Shown in pieces: positions 37,723 through 45,931 of a stretch of DNA of 64,000 nucleotides (position 1 is the stretch's first letter; every line of letters begins with the position of its first letter). A program made the position numbers and the translations under genes. The notes beneath the pieces were generated by a model. The model was not told the origin of the DNA. It saw only the letters and a list, made by a program, of their open reading frames with translations, and ran no database searches. The stretch is taken from NCBI RefSeq assembly GCF_000421705.1, contig NZ_ATXN01000002.1:310001-374000 (forward strand), read 5' to 3'. Source of the stretch: Brevundimonas naejangsanensis DSM 23858 (lineage in GTDB: Bacteria; Pseudomonadota; Alphaproteobacteria; Caulobacterales; Caulobacteraceae).

Positions 37723-38328
37723 TCAGGAACATCCCTCGACATACTGGATGCTGGGGCCGCCCGCGTGGATGAAGGCGACCTTGCCGTCCTGACCGATCTC
37801 GAAGTTGAAGCCGCGCGCGGCGGGGTCCGTGACATAGCCGCTCGACGGGGAGGTCTTGCCTGACCAGATCGTGACGTAGGCAGCCGGCGCATCCTGATAT
37901 TTGTGAGGCGTCACCTCAGCGACGGAGCCGTAGCGAGCCTTCAACTGCTCGCCGTCAAAGCCCACGCCGACGCCGTCCTCGGTCAGCACGTCCGACCCTC
38001 TGATGGCGGTCAGCCGTGTGAGCACGCCCTTCTCAAGCATCACAAGAACACCCTTGGGACCACGAGGCGGCTGATACTGGCGGCATTCGGAAGGCTCGGC
38101 GTCCGCGACGTTGGCGGGAGGCGGGCCGACAGCGGCGTCCACCTCGGCCTGGGTCATGCCGATTCGCAGCGGCCCATAGCCCTGAGGCGTCAGAACATCC
38201 GCTGCGGCTGTCGGAGCCGCAGGTGCAGAAACAGGAGGCTCGGCTTCAGGTGTTTTGGCGGTTTCCGGAGCGTTGCAGGCGGCCAGGGCCAACAGGGCGA
38301 CGGAACTGAGAACGGCGTTGCGGATCAT
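37723..38328 (-). CDS. Putative lipoprotein of unknown function
   Basis: A 201-residue protein starting at the ATG at 38328, with AGGAG 8 nt upstream. The signal peptide MIRNAVLSSVALLALAAC ends in lipobox LAAC, so Cys18 should be lipidated. A Pro/Ala/Glu-rich linker follows (about 19-50). The mature domain starts GYGPLRIGMTQAEVDAAVGP, a pattern shared with BamE/SmpA-like and other envelope proteins that bear a GxxxIGMT segment. CRQYQPPRGPKGVLVMLEKG and GVGVGFDGEQLKARYG follow. I cannot name its function. Confidence 0.82.
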   Translation of the reverse strand: MIRNAVLSSVALLALAACNAPETAKTPEAEPPVSAPAAPTAAADVLTPQGYGPLRIGMTQAEVDAAVGPPPANVADAEPSECRQYQPPRGPKGVLVMLEKGVLTRLTAIRGSDVLTEDGVGVGFDGEQLKARYGSVAEVTPHKYQDAPAAYVTIWSGKTSPSSGYVTDPAARGFNFEIGQDGKVAFIHAGGPSIQYVEGCS

Positions 38329-38372
38329 GAAAGGCGCTCCTGTCTTGCACACGCCGTCCATAACGCACGAAA

Positions 38373-38399
38373 ACGGCGCGCGATGACATCGCGCGCCGT
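38373..38399 (-). terminator. Intrinsic terminator downstream of rpmF
   Basis: ACGGCGCGCGAT (38373-38384) pairs perfectly with ATCGCGCGCCGT (38388-38399) across a 3-nt loop. On the minus strand the stem is followed by TTTCG. It lies about 40 nt after the rpmF stop and just before the lipoprotein gene. Confidence 0.7.
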
Positions 38400-38440
38400 C
38401 AAAACTTTCGTCCGGCCGAAGCCGGTCAGACCCGAAAGAC

Positions 38441-38623
38441 TTAGTCTTCCTGCTGGGTCAGGACCTGACGGCCTTTGTACATGCCGGTCTTCAGGTCGAT
38501 GTGGTGCGGACGACGCAGTTCGCCGGTGTCCTTGTCTTCGACATAGGTGTTGGCGCCCAGGGCGTCATGAGCGCGACGCATGTTGCGACGCGAGGGGGAG
38601 GTTTTGCGCTTCGGAACGGCCAT
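38441..38623 (-). CDS. rpmF: 50S ribosomal protein L32
   Basis: A 60-residue ribosomal protein. The ATG at 38623 gives [20 protein letters not shown], the invariant L32 beginning; upstream in-frame residues to 38701 are not part of it. Alphaproteobacterial L32 lacks the zinc cysteines, and here the equivalent region is [20 protein letters not shown]. It stands alone rather than beside plsX and has its own terminator. Confidence 0.97.
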   Translation of the reverse strand: MAVPKRKTSPSRRNMRRAHDALGANTYVEDKDTGELRRPHHIDLKTGMYKGRQVLTQQED

Positions 38624-38771
38624 GTCCGTCTCAATCTCTAAGTCGGTGCGCCGGTGAAGACGCGAAAACAACAGCGGCGGCCCCCCGATAAGAGCCGCCA
38701 CGCGAGGGCGGGCTTATGCATGAAGACGCAACCGATTTCAAGGGCCTCGACGCCGTCAGGCCTACCGACCG

Positions 38772-39893
38772 TCAAACCCTTGCCGTCAGGCTTTGCGCCA
38801 CGGCCTCGCCGATGGCCAGCGAACTGGTCAAGCCGGGGCTTTCGATGCCGAAAAGCGCCATCAGCCCTTCCAGCCCGTGATTCGCCGCGCCATGAAGCTG
38901 GAAGTCCGGCTGCGGCTCACCCGGCCCGTGCAGCTTGGGCCGGATGCCTGCGTAGTCAGGCGTCAGCCGCTCGACCGTCACGCCCGGCCAGAACCGGCGG
39001 ATGTAGCGGGCGAACTCTTCCGCCTTGGCCGGATCGACGGAATAGTCCTCGGTCTCGACATAGGCCAAGTCGGGCCCGAACACGCCCTGCCCGCCCAGAT
39101 CCGTGCGGTAGTGGGTGCCCAGCGCGCCGGGAATCGGCGGCGGATAGATCAGACGGTTGAACGGCGCCGCCCCCGTCAGGCGGAAGTAGATTCCCTTGCC
39201 CAAATGACGCGCAGGAATATCCGCTGCCGGATAGCCCTCGATCCGCACGGCGACTTCCTGAGCCGACAGGCCGGGCGCGGTGACCAGAAGGCGGCTGGTC
39301 ACGGTCATCGCCCCCTCCCCGCCCACACGGATCGAGAAGCCGCCGCCCGGCAGGCTTTCGGCGCCCTCGAACGGCGCCGAGATCACGACCGCGCCGCCCG
39401 CGTCCTCGATCTCGCCCTGAAGGGCCAGCATGTAGCCGTGGCTGTCGAACACGCCGCTCTCGGGCGACAGGATGGCGGCGTGGGCGTTTAGTTCCGACTC
39501 CAGCGCCCGCGCCTGCGCGCCGGTCAGGTGCTCCAGGTTTTCGACGCCATTGACCACGGCCTGCTGGAAGATAGCCTCGATGCGCTCGACCTCGGCTTCC
39601 TCGGTCGCCACGACCAGCTTGCCGCATTTCCAGTGATCGACCTTGCGGCTCTCCAGGAAGTCATAGAGGGCGCGCCGCCCTTCGACGCAGAACTGCGCCT
39701 TCAGCGAGCTGGTCGGGTAGTACAGCCCGCCGTGGATCACCTCGGAATTGCGCGAGGAGACGCCCTGGCCGATGTGCGGCTCCTTCTCCAGCACCAGCAC
39801 CGTCAGGCCGCGTCGCGACAGCGCCCGCCCGCACGCCAGCCCCACAGCCCCCGCGCCCACGACCGTCGCATCGAAGTCGAAAGGCGCGCCCAT
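38772..39893 (-). CDS. FAD-dependent oxidoreductase, L-2-hydroxyglutarate oxidase-like
   Basis: A 373-residue DAO-family flavoprotein. The FAD motif is DATVVGAGAVGLACGRALSR at the N-terminus, followed by EKEPHIGQGVSSRNSEVIHG, which is typical of LhgO and related L-2-hydroxy acid oxidases. The C-terminal part has PDYAGIRPKLHGPGE and LFGIESPGLTSSLAIGEAV. It starts 4 nt after the stop of the COQ10-like gene in the lipA operon. The substrate, perhaps L-2-hydroxyglutarate, a by-product of dehydrogenase side reactions, is inferred. Confidence 0.88.
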   Translation of the reverse strand: MGAPFDFDATVVGAGAVGLACGRALSRRGLTVLVLEKEPHIGQGVSSRNSEVIHGGLYYPTSSLKAQFCVEGRRALYDFLESRKVDHWKCGKLVVATEEAEVERIEAIFQQAVVNGVENLEHLTGAQARALESELNAHAAILSPESGVFDSHGYMLALQGEIEDAGGAVVISAPFEGAESLPGGGFSIRVGGEGAMTVTSRLLVTAPGLSAQEVAVRIEGYPAADIPARHLGKGIYFRLTGAAPFNRLIYPPPIPGALGTHYRTDLGGQGVFGPDLAYVETEDYSVDPAKAEEFARYIRRFWPGVTVERLTPDYAGIRPKLHGPGEPQPDFQLHGAANHGLEGLMALFGIESPGLTSSLAIGEAVAQSLTARV

Positions 39894-39897
39894 GGTC

Positions 39898-40350
39898 TTA
39901 CCTCTTGCCGTAGAGGGCCTTGGCGCGGCCCTCGAAACACTGGATTAGCTTGTCGACCGCCCGGTCGAAGTTCGCCTGAAGCATCATGTCCAGCATGCGC
40001 GACTTGAAGGCGAAGTCGATAAAGAATTCCAGTCGTGTCCCCTGCGGGTGCGGATGGAACTCCCAGCGGTTCTTCAGGTGTTTGAACGGGCCACGGATCA
40101 GGCCGACCTCGACCTTGGGCGCATGGACGTCATGGCGCACCCAGGTCGAGAACTTCTCGGTCAGGAAGGCGAAGCCGACGCCGGCCTCTGCGTCCAGCAG
40201 ATGCATGCCCGGCGCCTCGTCGCGCACGTTCCAGGCGCGCATGGAGGTAATCCACGGAACGAAGTCGGGATAGGCGCGCACGTCCGCCACCAGGGCGGCG
40301 AGCTGTTCCGGCGCATAGGGCAGAATGCGCGTTACGCGATGGACGGCCAA
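39898..40350 (-). CDS. COQ10/RatA-family START-domain protein
   Basis: A 150-residue polyketide cyclase/START-like protein. It begins MAVHRVTRILPYAPEQLAAL, VADVRAYPDFVPWITSMRAW, and shows the family segment LIRGPFKHLKNRWEFHPHPQ, GTRLEFFIDFAFKSRMLDMM. Its mitochondrial relatives (Coq10) bind coenzyme Q and support respiration. The E. coli homologue was described as the toxin RatA, so database labels often say toxin. With no partner antitoxin and with lipoyl synthase directly upstream (4-nt gap), a ubiquinone-related role is more likely. Confidence 0.9.
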   Translation of the reverse strand: MAVHRVTRILPYAPEQLAALVADVRAYPDFVPWITSMRAWNVRDEAPGMHLLDAEAGVGFAFLTEKFSTWVRHDVHAPKVEVGLIRGPFKHLKNRWEFHPHPQGTRLEFFIDFAFKSRMLDMMLQANFDRAVDKLIQCFEGRAKALYGKR

Positions 40351-40354
40351 AGGA

Positions 40355-41329
40355 TCAGCGGCCGTTCCGGGACGACAGCTGAGCCTCGCGCGCCGCCTTC
40401 AGCCGGGCGAAGTCGTCGCCCGCGTGGTGCGACGAGCGCGTCAGCGGCGAGGACGACACCATCAGGAAGCCCTTGGCCCGCGCGATCGCCTCATAGGCCT
40501 TGAACTCTTCGGGCGTGACGAAGCGGTCGATCGGGGCGTGCTTGCGCGTCGGCTGCAGGTACTGGCCGATCGTGATGAAGTCGACGCCGGCGGACCGCAT
40601 GTCGTCCATCACCTGCATGACCTCTTCCTTGGTCTCGCCCAGACCGACCATGATGCCGGACTTGGTGAACTGGTTCGGGTCGCGCTCCTTGACCATCTGC
40701 AGCAGGCGCAGGGAGTGGAAGTAGCGGGCGCCCGGCCGGATCTTCAGATAAAGGCGCGGAACCGTCTCAAGGTTGTGGTTGAAGACGTCGGGCGTGGCGT
40801 CGATCATCACCTCGGCCGCGCCGTCCTTGCGCAGGAAGTCAGGCGTCAGGATTTCGACCGTGGTGTTCGGCGCCTGCAGGCGGATCTGGCGCACCACCTC
40901 GGCGAAGTGGGCGGCGCCGCCGTCCGACACGTCATCGCGGTCCACTGAGGTGATGACGACGTGGTTCAGGCCCATCTGGGCCACAGCCAGACCGACCTTG
41001 GCGGGCTCTTCCGGGTCCAGCGGCTGCGGCAGGCCGGTCTTGACGTTGCAGAAGGCGCAGGCCCGCGTGCAGGTGTCGCCCATGATCATCAGGGTGGCGT
41101 GCTTCTGGCTCCAGCACTCGCCGATGTTCGGGCAGGCGGCCTCTTCACAGACCGTCACCAGCCCCTTGGAGCGAACGATGTCCTTGGTCGCGTTGTACTG
41201 GCCCGAACCGGGCGCCTTTACGCGCAGCCAGTCCGGTTTTTTCAGCACGACCGAATCCGGCCGGTTCTGCTTTTCCGGGTGACGAAGCTCGGACGGCTTC
41301 TTCTGCAAGGTGTCGATCAGCGTGACCAT
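40355..41329 (-). CDS. lipA: Lipoyl synthase
   Basis: Radical-SAM enzyme inserting two sulfurs into octanoyl groups on E2-type proteins, such as the PDH subunits encoded in this window. It has 324 residues from the ATG at 41329. The auxiliary cluster cysteines are in [12 protein letters not shown], the radical-SAM cysteines in CTRACAFC, and the C-terminal serine motif is [12 protein letters not shown]. It heads an operon with the COQ10-like protein and an FAD oxidoreductase. A frame reaching 41413 is unlikely. Confidence 0.97.
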   Translation of the reverse strand: MVTLIDTLQKKPSELRHPEKQNRPDSVVLKKPDWLRVKAPGSGQYNATKDIVRSKGLVTVCEEAACPNIGECWSQKHATLMIMGDTCTRACAFCNVKTGLPQPLDPEEPAKVGLAVAQMGLNHVVITSVDRDDVSDGGAAHFAEVVRQIRLQAPNTTVEILTPDFLRKDGAAEVMIDATPDVFNHNLETVPRLYLKIRPGARYFHSLRLLQMVKERDPNQFTKSGIMVGLGETKEEVMQVMDDMRSAGVDFITIGQYLQPTRKHAPIDRFVTPEEFKAYEAIARAKGFLMVSSSPLTRSSHHAGDDFARLKAAREAQLSSRNGR

Positions 41330-41543
41330 TGTCGGTGGTCTGAATCCTGTTTTCGAGGGCGGCCGGATTTCCGATGCTATGTCGGCTTTCCGTAGTGCAA
41401 ACGCAAGGCACACTGCGTTTCAGTCCGACGCCGGAACAGCCTCACGCAGCGTTACGCATCTTTTCAAGCCGACCTTACGTCACTAGGTTCCGGCCTCTTG
41501 TAACCGAGAGGGCCGTCTGAGAGCCCTCCGAAGGAGGACGTGC

Positions 41544-43103
41544 TTGCTGCGGGCAGCCCTGGACCCCAAGGTCTATGAAGAGACCCTGTTCGACGCGCTG
41601 GTCGATGCGCGCGCCCGCTACGGCGACAAGGAGATTCTGGAGGACCAGGATCGCCACCCCCTGACCTATACGGGCCTGATCCGCGCCGCCTTCGTGCTGG
41701 GCCGCAAGATCGCCAGACTGACCCAGCCGGGCGAGCGCGTCGGCGTGCTGCTGCCGTCCAGCGCAGGCCTGGTGGTGACCTTCTTCGCCCTGCACGCCTT
41801 CGGCCGGGTGCCGGTCATGCTGAACTTCACCTCGGGCGAGGCCAATCTGAAGGCGGCCCTGAAGACGGCAGGCGTAAAGAAGATCCTGTCGGCCAAACGC
41901 TTCGTCACACAGGCCAAGCTGGACGACCTGATGGAGGCCCTCGGCGAGGTTTCCGAGATTGTCTGGCTGGACGACATTCGCAAGACCATCGGCCTGGCCG
42001 ACAAGCTGTACGGCCTCAGCGCGGGCATGGCGCCCAAGCGCTTCCGCGTGAAGACCGACCCGGATTCGGCGGGTGTCGTGCTGTTCACCTCGGGCAGCTT
42101 CGGCGCGCCCAAGGGGGTAGTGCTGAGCCAGCAAAATCTGGTCGCCAACGCGCGCCAGGTGGCGGCCCACATCGACCTGGATCCCGACTGGGTGATGTTC
42201 AACCCGCTGCCGACCTTCCACTGCTTCGGCCTGACGGGCGGGGTCATCCTACCGCTGCTGCAGGGGCTTAAAGCGTTTGAATACCCCTCGCCGCTGCACG
42301 CCAAGCAGATCACCGACCTGCTGCCCCAGGTGAAGGCGTCGATCCTGTTCGCCACCGACACCTTCCTGAACCAGTACGCCCGCGTGGCCGAGCCCGGCGA
42401 CTTCGCCACCCTCAAGTTCGCCGTGGCGGGCGCCGAAAAGGTCCGCGAAGAAACCCGCGCCGCCTTCGACGCCAAGTTCGGCGGCCTGACCCTGCTGGAA
42501 GGTTACGGCGCCACCGAAGCGGCGCCGGTCGTGGCCGTGAACCATCCCGACCGCAACCGGCCGGGCACGGTGGGTCAGATCCTGCCGGGCATGGAATACC
42601 GGATCGAGCCGGTCGAGGGCATTGCGGTCGGCGGCCGCCTGTTCCTGCGCGGCCCGAACGTGATGGAAGGCTATATCTCGCCGAACGATCCGGACAATCT
42701 GGAGCCTCTGGCCGACGGCTGGCACGACACCGGCGACATCGTCGACATCGACGCCGAGGGTTACATCACCATCCTTGGACGGGTGAAGCGCTTCGCCAAG
42801 ATCGGCGGCGAGATGGTGTCCCTGACGGCTGTTGAAGGCATGGCGGGCGCCGTCTGGCCGACCGGCCACCACGCCGTCGTCGCCGTCCCTGACAGCAAGA
42901 AGGGCGAGCGCCTGGTCCTGGTCACCGACGTTGCAGGAGCCGAGACCGCTCAGTTGACGGAGTGGGCCCGAGAAAACGGTGCGCCCGAACTGGCCGTGCC
43001 GAAACGGATCATCAAGGTCGACAGCATTCCCGTCCTGGGCACCGGCAAAACCGATTATGTGACGATCCAGAAGCGGGTCGAGGATGAATTGAAGGGCGCC
43101 TGA
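41544..43103 (+). CDS. AMP-dependent acyl ligase (Aas C-terminal-domain-like)
   Basis: A 519-residue ANL-superfamily enzyme activating a fatty acid as acyl-AMP. The TTG start at 41544 has AAGGAGG 6 nt upstream. The phosphate loop is VLFTSGSFGAPKGVVLSQQN, motif A5 is EGYGATEAAPVVAVNHPD, and motifs A7-A8 are DGWHDTGDIVDIDAEGYITI and LGRVKRFAKIGGEMVSL. The catalytic Lys is in GTGKTDYVTI. The sequence resembles the acyl-ACP synthetase half of Aas, but the acyltransferase domain is missing, so its job may be acyl-ACP recycling. A hairpin lies just before the ribosome-binding site. Confidence 0.88.
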   Translation: MLRAALDPKVYEETLFDALVDARARYGDKEILEDQDRHPLTYTGLIRAAFVLGRKIARLTQPGERVGVLLPSSAGLVVTFFALHAFGRVPVMLNFTSGEANLKAALKTAGVKKILSAKRFVTQAKLDDLMEALGEVSEIVWLDDIRKTIGLADKLYGLSAGMAPKRFRVKTDPDSAGVVLFTSGSFGAPKGVVLSQQNLVANARQVAAHIDLDPDWVMFNPLPTFHCFGLTGGVILPLLQGLKAFEYPSPLHAKQITDLLPQVKASILFATDTFLNQYARVAEPGDFATLKFAVAGAEKVREETRAAFDAKFGGLTLLEGYGATEAAPVVAVNHPDRNRPGTVGQILPGMEYRIEPVEGIAVGGRLFLRGPNVMEGYISPNDPDNLEPLADGWHDTGDIVDIDAEGYITILGRVKRFAKIGGEMVSLTAVEGMAGAVWPTGHHAVVAVPDSKKGERLVLVTDVAGAETAQLTEWARENGAPELAVPKRIIKVDSIPVLGTGKTDYVTIQKRVEDELKGA

Positions 43104-43185
43104 CAAGGCGCTTGCCGTTCTCGGCCAGTGTCATAACCTCGACGGTTCGGTCCCGCTCTCGGGACGCCACGACCGAGGAGACTTC

Positions 43186-43596
43186 ATGGCTCGACGTTCG
43201 ACATCCCTGGCCGGCTGGGAACCGCATTTCCTCAGCCTTCTCAGAATTGTCTCCGGCCTGCTGCTGCTTCAGCACGGCGCGCAGAAGATTCTCGGCTTCC
43301 CGCCGGGCGGAGGAGGCCAGGGCATTAACCTGTCGACGCTGGCGGGCTGGTCCGGACCGATCGAACTGGTCGGCGGCGTGCTGATGGTGCTGGGCCTGTT
43401 CAGCCGCCCGACGGCCTTCATCCTGTCCGGCTTCACCGCCGTGGCCTATTGGATGGTTCACGCGCCGCAAAGCCCCTACCCCATCAACAACGGCGGGGAG
43501 CTGGCGGCCCTCTACTGCTTCGTCTTCCTGTATCTGGTCTTCGCCGGACCGGGGCCGTGGTCTCTGGACAGCGCCCTGCGCGGCGGCCGCCGCTGA
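43186..43596 (+). CDS. DoxX-family membrane protein
   Basis: A 136-residue inner-membrane protein with about four helices: FLSLLRIVSGLLLLQHGAQK, IELVGGVLMVLGLFSRPTAF, ILSGFTAVAYWMVHA and LAALYCFVFLYLVFAG. The start RIVSGLLLLQHGAQK and the NGGELAALYCF segment are DoxX hallmarks. The mycobacterial DoxX links oxidative-stress enzymes at the membrane, but no general function is agreed. It may be cotranscribed with the upstream ligase, from which it is 82 nt apart. Confidence 0.9.
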   Translation: MARRSTSLAGWEPHFLSLLRIVSGLLLLQHGAQKILGFPPGGGGQGINLSTLAGWSGPIELVGGVLMVLGLFSRPTAFILSGFTAVAYWMVHAPQSPYPINNGGELAALYCFVFLYLVFAGPGPWSLDSALRGGRR

Positions 43597-43617
43597 CACC
43601 CGCGACGCGGCGTCCGG

Positions 43618-44373
43618 TCAGCCGATCCGGACGCCCGTCATCGAGATCGAGCCGCCGTCGATCACATCATTGAAGAAGCTCAAGGGCTCGCCCGGCGCCT
43701 GCTGAGCGGCGACATAGAGCAACGGCAGATAGTGCTCGTCCGTCGGGACGCTGAGCTGCGCCTGCTCGGCCAGATGGACCCAGTCGATCAGGGCGTCATG
43801 GTCGCCCGCCATGAAGGCGCGTTTCACCGCCTCGTTGAAGTCGACCGCCCAGTCATAAGGCTCGCCGCCCGCGCGCTTCCACGTCCGCAGATTGTGCACG
43901 AAGTCGCCCGAACCGGCGACGATCACGCCTTCATCCCGCAAGGGGCGCAGGCGCTTCGCCAGTTCATAGTGTGCGCGGGCGTCAATGGTTCGGTCCAACG
44001 ACAGTTGCACCACGGGCACGTCGGCGTCGGGCCAGACGTGCGCCAGCACGGACCAGGTTCCGTGGTCGAGCCCCCACTGGGTCGTGGGCGCGGCCCCGGT
44101 CAGCTCCGCCACGCGGCTCGCTAGCGTAGGCGAGCCTGGCGCCGGATACTGCATGGCGTGAAGTTCAGCCGGAAAACCTCCGAAATCATGGATGGTTTCC
44201 GGTTGTTCCTGCGCCGTCACGCCCAGCCCGCGCGTCTCCCAGTGAGCCGAAACCATGACAACGCCTTTCGGTTTGCCGACGTCCTGCCCCAAGGTTCGCC
44301 AGGCCTCTGCGAAAGGACCGCCAAGGGCGTTCATGGGCGAACCATGACCAAAAAAGAGTGCGGGTTGGCGCAT
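43618..44373 (-). CDS. Extradiol dioxygenase of the 4,5-DOPA dioxygenase (YgiD) type
   Basis: A 251-residue LigB-superfamily enzyme. Predicted Zn/Fe ligands are His10 in FFGHGSPMNA and His44 in MVSAHWETRG, with GLDHGTWSVLAHVWPDADVP and GSGDFVHNLRTWKR further on. Members cleave aromatic catechols, and YgiD opens the ring of DOPA in vitro; the natural substrate is usually unknown. It is convergent with DoxX, with only 21 nt between the stops. Confidence 0.92.
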   Translation of the reverse strand: MRQPALFFGHGSPMNALGGPFAEAWRTLGQDVGKPKGVVMVSAHWETRGLGVTAQEQPETIHDFGGFPAELHAMQYPAPGSPTLASRVAELTGAAPTTQWGLDHGTWSVLAHVWPDADVPVVQLSLDRTIDARAHYELAKRLRPLRDEGVIVAGSGDFVHNLRTWKRAGGEPYDWAVDFNEAVKRAFMAGDHDALIDWVHLAEQAQLSVPTDEHYLPLLYVAAQQAPGEPLSFFNDVIDGGSISMTGVRIG

Positions 44374-44494
44374 GACCTTAACCGTGCCGCTTCTTGGGCG
44401 TCACGGCTCCGATGAGAATGAAGTACGATGCCTATTCGGCAACAGTGTTGGTGACTGATTTAGGCTTCTCACGCAGGTCCGCAAGACTCTCGCC

Positions 44495-44959
44495 TCAAAA
44501 ATCCGACAGTCCGATCGGACAGACACGCTGATAAAAGGCTGGATCGGCGGGAACCCGAGCGCCTCGTGACAGCAGGAAGCGGTGCTCGACCACCATGGCC
44601 TGCTGTTCGATGTTCAGGCCGATCCATTCACAGCGATCATCGACAGGATAGGCGTAGGCGCCCGGCCCGTCGCCCGCCTTCAGCTTGCCGGTCAGCAGGT
44701 TGACGCCGTTCTGCGCCTGCCAGACGTGAACCAGCTCGTGGATAAAGACCGCCTGCGTCCTCAACAGCGCCTGCGACAGGTCCGGCGCCAGCGTCGCACT
44801 GGGCCAGACGATCCAGTCACGTCCGAACCAGCGCCCCGGCACGAAGGCGCGATCAAACGGCCAGGGCGAGCCCAGAAAGCGGATATCGTCCAGCCGCAGG
44901 TCGCGCCCGAACACCTCGCGCGCCAGCGCCGCTTCGCCGTGCGCCAAGGGGCGGATCAT
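44495..44959 (-). CDS. Small predicted zinc metallopeptidase-like protein (HELVH)
   Basis: A 154-residue protein with an HExxH-type site: QAVFIHELVHVWQAQNGVNL at about residues 69-88, followed by a downstream acidic stretch (DDRCEWIGLNIEQQAMVVEH) that could supply the third ligand. There is no signal peptide. Related short proteins in Caulobacterales are labelled vgr-related or DUF4157-like; I could not decide. Its ATG overlaps the stop of the upstream M15 carboxypeptidase gene by 4 nt, so the two probably act in the same process, perhaps cell-wall turnover. Catalysis is inferred from the motif only. Confidence 0.8.
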   Translation of the reverse strand: MIRPLAHGEAALAREVFGRDLRLDDIRFLGSPWPFDRAFVPGRWFGRDWIVWPSATLAPDLSQALLRTQAVFIHELVHVWQAQNGVNLLTGKLKAGDGPGAYAYPVDDRCEWIGLNIEQQAMVVEHRFLLSRGARVPADPAFYQRVCPIGLSDF

Positions 44960-45813
44960 CTACCGACCCACTCCCAATGCCAGGGCTCATAGACATAGGG
45001 GACGAAGCCGAACCGCCCCGCATTCTTGACCAGCCAGCGATAGGTCGGGGTCTGGCTCATGTGGCGGCGGCTGTGAACGTCGGTGGAATCCACGCCCATG
45101 CCCTGCAGGTGGCCGACATACAGATCGACCGCCGTGCCGGTGCGGTGCGGCGAGCAGACGGCGCGGCGCAGGCCGTCGCAATTGCCGTCACGTGCACATC
45201 GGGCGGCGTCGGCCTCCGGATCGCGGAAGGAAGAAAAAACGCGCAACAGTTCCGGCTCAGCGGCGATCTCAGGAACTTCGGCGCGGGCAGCCGCCGCCAT
45301 CGCGCGATAGGCCTCCAGCACGTCGCGGCGCAGCAGGCGCGTCAGACGTTCAGCATGTTCCTCGCCCGTCGTCAGATAGGCCAGGTCGGCGACGGGGGGC
45401 GGATCAGGGCATTCCCCCCTCACCCGCGCCATGACGAAGGGCCGCCGCTCCTGCCACAGGCCCCGCAAGACCTGAAAGGTCGCCTGGTCGAACCGTCCGC
45501 TGGCCGTCAGCCCATAGCGCGCCTGGAACGCCGCCAGGGCTTCAGCGAACCCCGCCGATGTCGGATCGCAGGGCGAGCCGACCTCATGCTGGATCAGCGG
45601 CACATAGGCTTCCCAGCCCAGTTCCGACGGCCCGAACGGAACCCATTCCAGCGCATATAAGGAGATGGCGTTCGCCTCGGCCGTATCGTCCCAGGCGCCG
45701 GGCGCCCGATCGCAGATCTGGGCGGTCGGTGCAGGTTCCGGCGCCTCGGCGTGAGCCTGTCCTGCGAAGGCGGCGGCCAAGGCGGCGATAACGAAGGCGG
45801 ACGCTTTCCACAT
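44956..45813 (-). CDS. Exported M15-family D,D-carboxypeptidase-like protein with N-terminal peptidoglycan-binding-like domain
   Basis: A 285-residue protein from the ATG at 45813; the frame to 46062 overlaps the divergent transporter start. The signal peptide is MWKASAFVIAALAAAFAGQA-HA. A peptidoglycan-binding-like region is at about 75-115 (FAEALAAFQARYGLTASGRF, DQATFQVLRGLW). The VanY/D-Ala-D-Ala carboxypeptidase site is CSPHRTGTAVDLYVG (zinc His and Asp) with the C-terminal YEPWHWEWVGR. It should trim peptidoglycan peptides in the periplasm. It is coupled to the HELVH gene. Confidence 0.9.
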   Translation of the reverse strand: MWKASAFVIAALAAAFAGQAHAEAPEPAPTAQICDRAPGAWDDTAEANAISLYALEWVPFGPSELGWEAYVPLIQHEVGSPCDPTSAGFAEALAAFQARYGLTASGRFDQATFQVLRGLWQERRPFVMARVRGECPDPPPVADLAYLTTGEEHAERLTRLLRRDVLEAYRAMAAAARAEVPEIAAEPELLRVFSSFRDPEADAARCARDGNCDGLRRAVCSPHRTGTAVDLYVGHLQGMGVDSTDVHSRRHMSQTPTYRWLVKNAGRFGFVPYVYEPWHWEWVGR

Positions 45814-45931
45814 GCCCGCAGCAGGCCTCAGGATGAGAGTCGCCGCAAGCCCTCGCGGTCTTCGCGCCTGCGTCGAAAACCTGCATGGTGACGATTGCGG
45901 CCGACTCGCGCCGCGATCGGGCCGTGACCGC

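Noticed and set aside
39898..40350. RatA toxin of a toxin-antitoxin system
   Set aside because: The START-domain family is shared by COQ10. No antitoxin is adjacent and the operon context (lipA, FAD oxidoreductase) points to respiration or metabolism.
41508..41528. Hairpin GAGGGC/GCCCTC just before the acyl ligase start as a terminator
   Set aside because: Only 6 bp with a 9-nt loop, no T tract, and it directly precedes AAGGAGG; it could affect translation but evidence is thin.
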